The notes under the pieces were generated by a model, which searched no databases, was not told the origin of the DNA, and saw only the letters and a list, made by a program, of their open reading frames with translations. The position numbers and the translations under genes are program-made. From Eutreptiella sp. 'Long Island Sound 2002' (Eukaryota; Euglenozoa; Euglenophyceae; Eutreptiales; Eutreptiaceae), in the NCBI GenBank assembly GCA_964036045.1, contig OZ038385.1:61475919-61539918 (forward strand): a DNA stretch of 64,000 nucleotides, read 5' to 3'. This document shows positions 21,417 to 31,900 of the stretch, one piece after another; the first letter of the stretch is position 1; every line of letters begins with the position of its first letter.

Positions 21417-21839
21417 GTGCCCCCTCCCACGCCACCGCCCTGCCCCTCCCCCCTCCCGCCGCACGTCCCCACGCCGCCCAGCACCCAGCCCCACCCACTG
21501 CGCCACAGCATCGCCCTAGTCCGGCTCCTCCACCATCGCGCCACTTGGCACCTCACAGTAGACCGCCGTCCTGTGGTCCCGCTCCCCCGAGCACCGCTCC
21601 CGGGGCCGCACCCGGCCCACGCCGTGTTCGCCCCCACGTCGCGGGCCGCGGACATCCTCCCGCTCCTCGCCACCACCCCTCCCGGGCATCGCATACTGCT
21701 TGCCGCCAACCCCTCGGTCCTCAGTGAGGTCCCCATCGGGCACGCCGACGCCCTGCACGTGCGCCCGCTGCTGCCCAACCTGCACGCTGCGTACGCCCCC
21801 GGCACGCCCGTCGACCCCTCCGTGTGGGACTCCCAGTGA
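21417..21839 (+). CDS. Small open frame in LINE2, function unknown
   Basis: 140 codons: a Pro-rich start, then HSIALVRLLHHRATWHLTVDRRPVVPLP, ADILPLLATTPPGHRILLAANPSVLSEVPIGHAD and a clean end at DPSVWDSQ. The second half has alternating hydrophobic segments and few low-complexity runs, which hints at a real domain, but I cannot name it. It lies between the 20390 frame and the repeat-bearing tail of LINE2. Antisense frames overlap it. Confidence 0.3.
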   Translation: MPPPTPPPCPSPLPPHVPTPPSTQPHPLRHSIALVRLLHHRATWHLTVDRRPVVPLPRAPLPGPHPAHAVFAPTSRAADILPLLATTPPGHRILLAANPSVLSEVPIGHADALHVRPLLPNLHAAYAPGTPVDPSVWDSQ

Positions 21840-21942
21840 GGCCACCGGCCAACGGCCGGCCCGCACGCACCAGCCCGCACTCGCCTCGGGCGCACGACCC
21901 CGTGGACGCCGCTACCCACACGCCCGGGCCCGCGCAACCGCC

Positions 21943-22318
21943 TAACCGAGCCAGAACTCAAGCACAAATCAAACCCGAGCCACACCCCGAAACCGCTAAC
22001 CCTTGACTCCTAACCAAACCCCCCGAGGGAACAACGTAACCACAGCCCACACCCACAGCCCACACAGCTGCCTAACCAGCCAGCTCCAGAAGCAAAGAGA
22101 CACCTCACCGAACCCACCCTGACCCAAGCCTAACCGAGCCGAAGCCCCAACACAAATCAAACCCGAGCCAAATCCCGAAACCGTCAACCCTTGACTCCAA
22201 ACCAGGCCCGCTGAGGGAAATACGTAGACACAGCCCACAGCCACAGCCCACACAGCCGCCTAACCAGCCAGCACCAGAAGCAAAGAGACACCTAACCAAA
22301 CCCACCCTGACCCATACC
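21943..22318 (+). repeat. 188-bp tandem duplication in LINE2 tail
   Basis: TAACCGAGCC at 21943 and 22131, and TAACCAGCC at 22073 and 22261, are both 188 bases apart. The two units (21943-22130 and 22131-22318) align along their length with scattered substitutions and small differences. Confidence 0.88.
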
Positions 22319-22496
22319 CATGTACATCAGGACACGCGAGCCGCACCCCTGGGGCGCGACCGCCGCCACAGCACCGACGACACACGCCAGAGGACACAAC
22401 GCTATAGCACCGCCGCAAGAGCTGCCCATGCCTGTGCCTGCAGTGTACGCGCGCCTCTGTTTTCCTCTTTTTCGTTTTTTCTTTTTCTTCTTTCCC

Positions 22497-22514
22497 AAAA
22501 AAAAAAAAAAAACA

Positions 22515-22548
<34 letters not shown>

Positions 22549-22577
22549 AAGTAAAAAAAAAAAACAAAAAAAACGAA
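22497..22577 (+). repeat. Long A-rich run
   Basis: Three A runs broken by 'caggt' and 'caagt', about 80 bases. It could be an internal old poly(A) tail of one LINE insert followed by a second insert (22580-23387), or simply an A-rich part of the LINE2 tail. Confidence 0.8.
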
Positions 22578-22639
22578 AATTAGGGGGGGAGGAAGAGGGA
22601 CACAACCACCCATGGCACACGCGCACCGCACACAGCACG

Positions 22640-22834
22640 CACACCGGTGAACAGGAGCCCAGGGGCCCAGGACACCGCACATGCAACACAACACACCGAG
22701 CGAGCACACCGGTGAACAGGAGCCAGCTGGCCCAGGACACCGCAGACGCACCACAGCAAACCGCGCGGGCACACCGGTGAACAGGAGCCGAACGGCCCAG
22801 GACACTGCACACACGTAGGGCGGCCGAGGGACAG
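22640..22834 (+). repeat. 65-bp tandem repeat, three copies
   Basis: CACACCGGTGAACAGGAGCC occurs at 22640, 22705 and 22770, an exact 65-base spacing. Each is followed by a 'ggcccaggacac' block. It lies between the A-rich run and the right end of LINE2. Confidence 0.9.
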
Positions 22835-23387
22835 GAAAGAACCAATACCCCATGGGTCGGACGCACTGGGGCGACCCAGCCGACCCACCGGGCCAGTGGC
22901 AGGAGCGGTACTCCAAAGCCACTGGTCCGAGCCCGGCCAGGCTGCATCGGGGACCATGGCAAACGTCACCCGGAGCCATGGAAGCAACCGGTGACAGGCG
23001 AGCCGGTACACAGTCCAGGAGCGGGTCACCTGCCAAGCAGAGTGGCCCCGCAACTCAAGCCACAAGGATGAGGCGGTCGTACCGTAGACAAGCGGGAGCA
23101 ATACCCCTTGTGGTGAGAGATACTCCACACGGCTGGGCAGCCCCACAGAGCTGCCGCCCAAAGGAGGGGGCATGTGGCCCTACCAATGGACACATGTGGG
23201 GACACCCTCCCACCTGGGACACATGGACCGGGTGGCCGCGACAATGCCTTCCCAAGCACATGCGGGAGCGGCTCAAGAGGCACCTGACATAGGGCAGTGG
23301 GAGGGACAGGACGTCCCCTTGGTAAGACCTTCTTCCTGCAATGTCAAAGGAGGCATCCCGAGCTCCCGAAGATACCTACCTACCTAC

Positions 23388-24625
23388 CTTTTCAGAAGGG
23401 CCCACCGCCAGAGAAAGCAAAACTAAAGCGGTGGTGGACTTACCTGAGCCAGTTCAGGTTGACAGTTCATCATATCCCCGGTATAAAAAATGAACTGTCT
23501 GACTATATATTGCGCAATAACCTCGATGCGCTTATAGGTGAGAGCTCTGAGGCGCTCGCCAAAGAGGCTTTCCAGCGTATGGATGTCCAACTTGACCTGT
23601 CCATGCGCACTGCTGGAATCCTGGAGGGTTGGAGTCTAACCGACTATCAGTCAGAGTATAACGAAATTCTCCAAACCCTCAGCACTGGTCTCGCACCCGG
23701 TGTCATTGACGGGCACCAGTGGTATAAAAACAATCAGTACCTCTTCTACGAGGACCGGATTGTTGTGCCTGAGGCACGACTGGATGGGTGCCTACAGTGG
23801 TCCCATCTCAGTTCTGGTCACACTGGCGCTAATCGCTCAGTGGACTTCTTCCGTGAGTGTTTCTACTCTAGTCTAACCCTGACTGAACTGCGGTCGCGTA
23901 TGCAGACCATTGTGGATGCTTGTGGCTGTCATGCCAGCAAGCAGAGCGACAGTAGGGATAGGGGCCTGATTTCCAGCTTACCCATACCCCATTGTGCTAA
24001 CTCTCTTCTCTACGTGGATTTCATCCACGGCCTACCACGCTTCGGTGGTTATGATGGTTGCCTACCGGTCACCTGTGGCCTATCTCGCTTCACCCGTGTG
24101 TTCCCTTGCAATAAGAAAATCACAGGTGAGCAGACTGTGAAAATGTTGGTCGAACAATGGTTCGAACCCTATGGAGCACCTAAGCAGGTGCACTCTGATG
24201 AGGATGTACGCATCCGCAGTGACACTGGGTGGTACAAAGGAGTGCTAAATGCCCTCAACGTGGAGGTAACCACAGGTGTGCCCTATACCCACACGTCTAA
24301 CCCTCTCTGTGAGAGACAGAACCGTGTGGTGGAGCAAAACTTAAGAATCCTCATGAAACAGGAGCGTACCAAGGACTGGGTACGCCTAGTGCCCTGGGCA
24401 GTACTGACCATGAACTCACAGCGGATCTCTTCTACGGGTTTCACCCCCCACGAACTGTTCCATGGAGGACGACCCGCATGGTTCTTCAAAGCCCTCTTTC
24501 CTGAGGACTTCAGGAGCCCTGTGGGAGATTGGCTGGAACACAAGCAGTCTCTGGCTAACCAGGCTGGGACTAACCTGAGACACATTCGTGACCGTGAACT
24601 GAGCCGACGGAACCGCCTACGGTGA
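23388..24625 (+). pseudogene. A2 element: RNase H end and integrase
   Basis: Native sequence resumes after the LINE2 target duplication with FQKGPPPEKAKLKRWWTYLS. RNase H ends at HHIPGIKNELSDYI. The integrase has HLSSGH, the DDE residues in LLYVDFIHGL, VHSDEDVRIRSDTGWYK and PLCERQNRVVEQ, and continues to HELFHGGRPAWFFKALFPED. The frame ends at a TGA (24623-24625) where the minus-strand copy has an Arg CGA codon before PASFKVGDLV. Apart from that stop this is the best preserved family-A integrase in the window. Confidence 0.9.
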
Positions 24626-25189
24626 CCTGCCAGCTTCAAGGTTGGTGACCTTGTTTTGGTTCACCGTTCACGCCTACCCTTCTGGCCACGTAACTGCCCA
24701 CAGGACCCTTATTTTGAACCTTATCGTATCATCAGGATAGATGGATCCAGGATCCATGTCAGGTGCAGTCCACGTCTAGGTGGTGAACTGCTGTGTGCAC
24801 CTAAACAGTTGAGGCACTATCGCTCCCTTAACGATTTTTCTTGGGATGAGTGGCGCCTCAGCGACAGTGAGGTCGAGCGTATAGACCTAGAGAACGCTGC
24901 CAGTCCAGAAAAGGCAGACGAACTCGAAGAGATGACTGCCGATGAGATGGCAGTCGATGGTTACTACGTGGTTGCAGGTATTGCTCGCCACGAGTATGAA
25001 CAGGGCTGGAAATTTCTAACCCTGTCGGATGGCTATGGGTTATCTGCGGCGACCTGGGAACCTATGTCAGCCTTCATACAACCAGATGGGAGTATCAACC
25101 CCATCTTCCGCTCCTATCTCGTTGAGAACAACGAAGTGCAGCTATTAACCCGTGCTGAGACTCTTTCCCAGCGTAAAAGGAAAAACTAA
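24626..25189 (+). pseudogene. A2 element: integrase C-terminus and chromodomain
   Basis: In frame with the preceding piece after its stop: FKVGDLVLVHRSRLPFWPRN, IHVRCSPRLGGELLCAPKQL, an acidic stretch, and the chromodomain-like VVAGIARHEYEQGWKFLTLS..GYGLSAATWEPMSAF. Conserved WEP and the aromatic positions support chromodomain ancestry, though the usual LVKW strand is replaced by FLTL. The protein ends at 25189 (KRKN). About 100 bases of the family-A 3' region follow before the break at 25295. Confidence 0.88.
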
Positions 25190-25294
25190 TTTCCCTTTGT
25201 CAGTCTACTGAGTGTGTTCTAACCTCACAGGTGCAGTGAGCAATCTTGTGCAGACATGCCTGTGTATGGGCGTAGTAAGAAAACGTTGCAACCC

Positions 25295-25635
25295 GACCGA
25301 GTGGTCAGGAGCAGAGGTCACAGTGGCATGGGCAGCAACATTGCTTGGCACCGAAGACATAACGATAGTGTTGACTGAATAGTATCCTGCAAACAGATAT
25401 GGTACACATAGCCAATGAAATACCTGATATGCACATATGAGAAATCCACCCTATCATCCACTAATTGATATAACTACTAAACAGCCAAGATTGCCTTATC
25501 TATCCCACATCCTATGTTCCTAACAAGGAAATGGAATATGATATACCCTATCCCACATATATCCCATATATAGGGCCGAATAATGCTCCCTTAGGGGTAA
25601 AATGCCAGGGTAGGGTTGTGACCTGCTTCACCCCC
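25295..25635 (-). repeat. Copy of family-D leader and first gag codons
   Basis: 25298-25630 is almost identical to 38017-38350, the region upstream of and including the first codons of the family-D gag (minus strand). Both share 'ggtcaggagcagaggtc', 'agtattatc'-type blocks and the end 'gacctgcttca'. At 25295 it is joined directly to the 3' region of A2, so this is a chimeric junction. Only about 20 gag codons are present, so no protein is expected. Confidence 0.85.
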
Positions 25636-26189
25636 CCACTTAAAACGACTGCCACGGGCAGGAAGTACATGTCCAAGAGGAACGTAGCAGTCACAAACAG
25701 CAGCAAATTACAGGTCAGCAGATTCCCTTCCATTGGGAATCGAACCTGCGCAAGCAATCTCGGAGCCGGCCGCATAGCCGCTGACATTGCTCCGATCGGT
25801 GAGTATCGAACCACCGCCGATATACAGAAATTGACGAACGGGATCCCGCAGGTCCCGCAATAAGTAGTAGGCGAAATCGCGAGCTGTTGCGCGTAGAGTC
25901 TGGTCCCTGCGTGTCGCATGAGGCATGTGGGGTCCAGCAGGTAAGGGCAGGTAGTTTTTCAAAGAATTAAAACTAAAGGCAAAGTGAAATTACACTTTTA
26001 AACAAAACTGAAGGTAATGGTACATGCGAAGCGGTGCGACGCGAAAGTGCAAAAATTTCACTTTTTGAAAAAACTGCCATGAGAATTGACGGGAGTGTCA
26101 AACAGCAACGTAGGACTGTGCCTGCACAAGGGAGCACGAGGGATAAAAGAGATGAAGGCCAGGGAAACATTCACAAGGGACACAACAAA
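25636..26189. other. Probable continuation of family-D 5' leader or LTR; no gene
   Basis: This sequence follows the family-D leader copy beyond the point where family C is inserted in the other copy (38351), so it may preserve family-D LTR or leader sequence lost there. It contains GAATCGAACC-like B-box motifs (25738, 25806) on the minus strand, but no complete tRNA fold. No coding region is supported. Confidence 0.35.
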
Positions 26190-26290
26190 ACCTGATGGCC
26201 TTCGGCCAGGGGACTGCTACCACGGGGGGCTAACGGTCCTGTCTCGCAGTGCAACGCGGGGCAACCGCGGTAACAGTCCTTACAGCCACC
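26190..26290 (-). repeat. Fragment of the family-A 3' region
   Basis: It shares 'ggccttcggccaggg', 'ggggggctaa.ggtcctgtc' and 'gcggggcaac' in the same order as 4635-4735 (and inverted at 51660-51745). It is a short relic of the start of the long 3' untranslated unit. Confidence 0.7.
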
Positions 26291-28865
26291 ACAGCCCTTT
26301 TTTCACACTTTGGAACAGTGAACACCGTAATCTTGCCATATTGTTGCCTTGCGATGCATCACCGTCTTGTGCCTGCCTCTGTCTTGTGCATGCTTAGGCC
26401 CACTAATAAACACGGCCACGATGGCCCCACAGTGCGCGCGGTAGCTCACTAAGTAGAGGAAAGAGGTCACGATGGCCTCAGGGTAAATGATCGACGATCA
26501 TTCAGGCACAAACCAAAACACGGGTACGATGCCCACACGTTGCACCCACGTGCTTTAGATCTCTTATGAGGGCTTGATGTGCTTGATGTTCTTGATGTGC
26601 TTGCCCGTAACGCTTGTAGTAATGAGTGAGCTCTTGCTTGTAAGATGTAAACTTGCTTGATTACTTGCTTGTAAAAGACCGAGACAAGGCCCAGCCAAAG
26701 GCCCACTTGTCAAACAGACCAGACACCAAAGAAAGATGATCGTGTGGAACGGACCAGGATGAATGAACCAGTCACCGTTGTGACTGCACGATACGGGCAC
26801 GGCTCAGCCAAGGGTCGTGTCCGTGTGGATGTCTAACTTAGCATGTATGTCACACGTGATGCACCACATAGAGGGTAAAGGAGGAGGTACGGAGATGAAA
26901 TTAGGGTGTGAGTAGACACACTTAAATAGACAAACCTCATAACCATGTAATAATAACCTGACCTCACTGCTAACCCCTCACCTAGGAGCCATACTACGTA
27001 TATATATCATATATACACATAATAGAGCGATGCACACCGACAAACACAAGACACACTTGTGCGCGCACACCCACTGGCAGGGCCCGGGGGCACACACTCG
27101 CCCGGAGGGCATCACAGAGTGTGGGTCTCGCGGTGGCGGCCTTGGGGCACGTGATGGGGGCACTCCACACATACGGCACGTGCAAGAGCTTCCACAAACT
27201 ACTCACGTACACACAACAAACAGTAAGCATATCCACAATAGAACACGTGTATAGATACGCCACCTTGTTGCTTGGTGTTCGTGTGTGTCTTGGGGGCCTG
27301 CGTATAAACACTTAGGTTAGCTTGCGTGTTACCTTTGTCGGTGGGTGTGCCACTGGCGGGCCGTAGCGCAGGGGGTCACCTCCAGGTTGCAAATTGGGGA
27401 GGTCGCCCGTACGGTCCCGCTGGTGTATCAGCCCACCCTGCTCCCCGGGGGCACGATGACCCGCCCCGAAGGAGTTTTACTCCCCCAACCCCTCTAAACC
27501 GTGTATGACGGTTCATGTTTACACCTCCGTGTGTAAACTTGGGCCGGTGTACACGGCTACAAAACCGCAAAGGTAGGTGTCAACCTAGGTCTTGCTTGTT
27601 CGGGGGGCGGGTGATAACCAACGTAATAGACAACCATATAATCCCGTAACTAAATTAATGGCATGCGCACACACACGCTACCATTGGCCATGGGCACACC
27701 CGGTTTTTGTGTGTCTCGGACAGAGAGACTCGTGTGTGTTGTGGAAACCCAGGTCCACGCACGGGTCTCTATAAAGAAAAATGCCACGCCCATATCCCAA
27801 CCCGTTTGGTTGGGTGTTGGGATAGAGGACCCCTCAGGTGTTGTGGAAATCAATATCCACTCGTGGGGAACTCTAGAGAAAAGATTAATATACATATTCT
27901 CTCATAAACATATGCATGTGCACACTCGCCCCTTTCAGCATATCGTTTGTTCCCTCTCGTTGCCGGCAGGAATTCCCCCGCGAAATTCATCAAGGACATG
28001 AAGAGCACACCCAGCCAGCATACGGCCCCATGCAATGGCAATGGAGGGTACCCACTCCCAACCCGGGCACGCATAGCGACCAGGGACAATTACCCAGGCG
28101 GCGGAGACGGCCCAAATCCGCAACGCCACTCTCTGCCTTTGAAGACCCCACCCACTCATAGAGTGACGGGGCAGAGGCACCCATTGCAATTCATATTAGA
28201 ATACTTGTATTGTAGAGGACGACCCCTCCCTCTAGGCTTAAGTCCTCGCCGTATGTAGTGGCAATTTTGCACGCCACGAAATTTTTTCCACGTAGTGTGA
28301 GCCACACGAGTACTTCATACCTGGTATACCTACCCTCGTGTGGACAAGGGCAAATCGGTGGAAAACTATCACACCCAACACAAAAAGGGAAAATGGGTCG
28401 TACCCGCCAACCCAACGAAGTTTTCAAGCCTTCGCCATTTTGAGCAAATGATTTAGCTCGTTGGCTTGGGTCACGGGTCAGAGACGGTCGTGGGGTTGTG
28501 GTTTCGGTACGGGGCGGCACTCCGAAACCTTGCAAACACCACCATGCGCACAACCCGGTAGAGTCTTCGGGAAGTGCTTGCCACGTTGTTAGCACCCTTG
28601 ACGGGGGGCGTCATCGTGGGCAGGACTTGTGGCAGTAGTCCTGGTGGTGGTAGGAGTGCTCCAGTAAGACCCAAGGATAGGGGTTTGAATGGCATTAAGA
28701 CCCCCGAAAGAACCCGTCCCACTTCCGCCCCAGGCTATATGCCACGCCACCCCACCCCAAGGACTCTCAAGCCTTCAGTGGTGAGAGAGGTAGACGGTGG
28801 GGTAAACCTGCAGTACCCACCGCCCTGCTCCGGTGGGGATTTTGGTAACCGAGGAGCGCGCCGTG
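26291..28865. other. No supported gene; may contain the family-D 3' LTR
   Basis: About 2.6 kb without a convincing reading frame. Because family D runs on the minus strand and its pol ends at 28962, its 3' LTR should lie here, starting left of the purine-rich tract at 28871-28913. No second LTR copy is in the window, so its limits cannot be set. A tRNA-like stretch is at 27358-27432. Confidence 0.4.
27358..27432 (+). repeat. tRNA-Cys-like relic
   Basis: GGGCCGTAGCGCAGGGGG has a perfect A-box pattern, and CCAGG TTGCAAA TTGGG gives an anticodon-arm-like hairpin with GCA (Cys) in place. The T-arm (GTACGGTCCC) departs from GGTTCGA and the acceptor ends do not pair, so it is not an intact tRNA gene. 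Confidence 0.3.
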
Positions 28866-28870
28866 CATGC

Positions 28871-28913
28871 CTTTCCTGTCTCCCACCGCTTCTCGCTCTC
28901 TCCTCCCTTCCCC
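28871..28913 (-). promoter_or_regulatory. Candidate polypurine tract of family D
   Basis: A 43-base stretch that is almost pure purine on the minus strand, just after the family-D pol stop at 28962. Ty3/gypsy elements need such a tract directly before the 3' LTR to prime plus-strand DNA. The LTR border cannot be confirmed. Confidence 0.5.
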
Positions 28914-28961
28914 AAACAATAATATATCCATATTGGTTAGGGTTTTCTTTTTGTGGCACGC

Positions 28962-31900
28962 TCATGAGAGCGGTCCACCAAGGTGGGCAAGGATGTCAAC
29001 GGTTTGGGTGAGATTCTGTTTCTGCAAGTAATCTCTCCAAACTTTGTTGTAGGATGGTAAGAAGGTTTCAACGGGTTCCTCGGTATCCCAATCTTTGGTA
29101 GAACCCTCCCACCGCACCTTGAAGAGAAGTCTCTTGCGGTAAGTACGGTGACTTAATATTTCCTTGACATTATAGGTGTCCTCCTCAAACTGGGAGGGCA
29201 CTCTAGCAACCTCCTCCGTGTAATTTAGAGGCACGGGGGAGCGAGGGGAGTTGACCGTTTTCATTAAACAATCAACTAACCTCCGTTGGTCCACTTGAAT
29301 AACATAGAGGCCGTGCGCCTTCTTGGCCACAACCTCATAGGGCCCATCCCAATAGGGACAAGTCTTATCGCCAAGATTTTTGCGTTGGCGAAGGACCCAT
29401 ACGCGGTCCCCTCTTGAGAAATTGGGGGACATCGTCCTACTCTTATTATACTTACGAGCCATTGTCTCTTGCACTTGAATCATAGCCCTCCGTGCAAGAG
29501 CAATAAGCTCCTCACGCCGTTGGAAGTAGTGAGCGGCGTCTTGGGCCACCCCCTTAGGCTCAGCCAGAGGAGGCCCCTTAGTACGGTTGTGTTTACGAAA
29601 CACAATCTCGTTAGGTGTATAACCTGAAGGACCTGTAGTCTCATGCCACGCTCGTACAACGGCGGGCAAAACCTCTACCCAATTAGTTTTCTTTTTCTTC
29701 AAGGTAATGGCTTTAGCAACGGCACGCCTTAGCTGCTTGCCAGTATTTTCGGCCTTGCCATTACCTTGGTGCCTACCCGCGAGACACATAGTCGAGCGGG
29801 CACCAATCTTAGAACAAAGGGTTTGGAAATATTGGCTCACAAATTGTGGCCCACGGTCGGAGCATATTTCACGAGGGGCTCCGAACCTATCCACCCAGCG
29901 CTCCATTACCAAATGGGCCGCTCTTCTCCCCGTTAGCCCTTCATCCTTGTCTTCATGACGGGGTTTAGGAATAGGGATCGCGATGAGGTAGCCGGAAAGC
30001 CGGCATACACATAGGAGCATTCGGTCATACACCTCTCCATCGTGGGAGGTGGAAGGGTAGTGAAACACATCAAGCGCTATGGAGTCCATGGGCTCCATAG
30101 GTATAGGCATAGGGGTCATGTACCCTTGCTTGCGCTTGGTGTCATGCGTGTGAATGGCACATGAGGGACACGTTTGACATTGCAGTTCCACTGCTTTGTA
30201 CAACCCCTCACCTTCCACGCCATGGTTAATTTCCTTGCAGTGTTTTTCCACACTGGAGGTAGTTAAGTGAAGTGCATCATGGTATTCGGCCACTAAACGA
30301 TGCACTAGCGGCGTAGGAACACACCACCGTCCATTACGGACGAGCTTGTTATCCACCAACCTCACTCCATCTTGGAAGCTCCCATTCAAGGCATCTTGCC
30401 ACAATTTTTTGTAGCGTTGACAATTTGGGTAGTGTTTAGCCCAATTTATCTCAAAAACATTGGGAGCATCCTCCCCATGTATAGGAGTTGCCTTCTTGTG
30501 GGACTTCCAAGATTTTTTTATCTTGACAATTCGCTCCAGTCTCCGAAGCTTTCTCTTTTGCTTCGTCCCCCCCCCCACTGAAGGCGAAGCCAGAGGGGGT
30601 GGATCACACGCGGGTGCCCCTTGAGCCCGAGGCGCCGCTTTAGCCCTAGTAACAACGGGCGCCACAACCGCCCTAAATACAAGGGGGCGGGCGAGAAGTT
30701 CCTCCTTCTCGGCCGCCATCATGTCCCGCACATCCCCGGCCGCTTGGGCCGTCCCATGTATGGACACATCACCCAACGCCGGATTAGCAGGGTAAGCCCA
30801 GCGGGACAAGAAATCACCCACGGGGTTCACTGGCCCCGGAGTGTAAACCACATGGAGGTCGAATTTAGAGAACAATTCATGCCAACGTGCTTGGCGTGGA
30901 GAGGGACCCCCCACGGTTTTGAGGTCCTCCGTGGCTCGATTTTCAAGGCTACGGTGGTCCGTACGGACCTCCACGCGCTTGTTCCCCACCCAACCATGCC
31001 ATTTTAAAAGCGCCGCCACTATGGCGTAGCATTCTTTCTCCCGAGGGCTCCAATTCATTTGGCTGCCTGACATATTGCGGGAGAAAAAGGCAAGGGGGCG
31101 TAGGGCACAATCGGGACCTTCCTGCTGTAGGGCCGCCCCCACCGCCCAAGTACTAGCGTCCGGGGTGAGAACAAAGTCCTTATCCCAATCGGCTAGTTGG
31201 AGGGGAACAATATCCGTAATAGCACGCTTGAGCTTCAAAAAGGCCTCGTTAGCCGAAGCATTCCATGTTAGGCCTATCTTTTTGCCATTCTTATGCTTAG
31301 GCAAATCCTTCAACATATTAATCAAAGGGGTAGCTATGGAGGCGTAGTTTTGGACATAGCCTGAAAAATAGTTGGCGAGCCCCAAGAACCCCCGGAGCTC
31401 CCGAACATTATTCGGTTTGCCCCAACGCTCAAGCGCCAACATTTTCCCTGGCGCCGGCCGACGTGTGCCATTTTCCAACACATGGCCACAAAACTCAACC
31501 GAACGAACAAAGAAATCGGTTTTGCTAACCGAAGCAACCAACTCCTCTTTCCGTAGCCTATCCAACACGGCACGCACGTCGCGGTCGTGGTTAGCCAATA
31601 GCTCCTCCTCCGTCGCACCGGAGGAACCAATAATAATATCATCAATATATACGCCCGCACAATCCAAACCCTGCAAAACATGGTCCATGACCCGTTGAAA
31701 AATAGCGGGCCCACTCTTGATACCCATAGGCATAACACGCCATTGGTATCGCTTACCCGCCAAATTCATGGCGGTCTTAGCCCGGGATTCAGGGTGAAGG
31801 GGAATTTGATGAAACCCTTTACTCAAGTCCACAATAGTGAAAATGTTGTGTTTGGATTGATTTTCCAACATGTTTTCTATGAGGGGCAGGGGGTGTGCGT

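Larger units (their letters stand above)
19992..23387 (+). mobile_element. LINE2-like insertion nested in A2 pol
   Basis: The insertion is flanked by CTTTTCAGAAGGGC at 19978-19991 and 23388-23401, a perfect 14-bp target-site duplication within the host RNase H gene. The right end carries a short TACC repeat (23374-23387), a tail type known in some LINEs. The left part is C-rich with Pro-rich open frames, the right part holds a 188-bp duplication, a long A-rich run and a 65-bp repeat. No RT motif is present, so it is a 5'-truncated LINE or a non-autonomous relative. Orientation (plus) is inferred from strand skew and the position of the tail. Confidence 0.8.

Noticed and set aside
25720-25830. 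Possible tRNA genes (GAATCGAACC motifs)
   Set aside because: B-box-like motifs are present but the T-stems do not pair properly and no full cloverleaf can be drawn.
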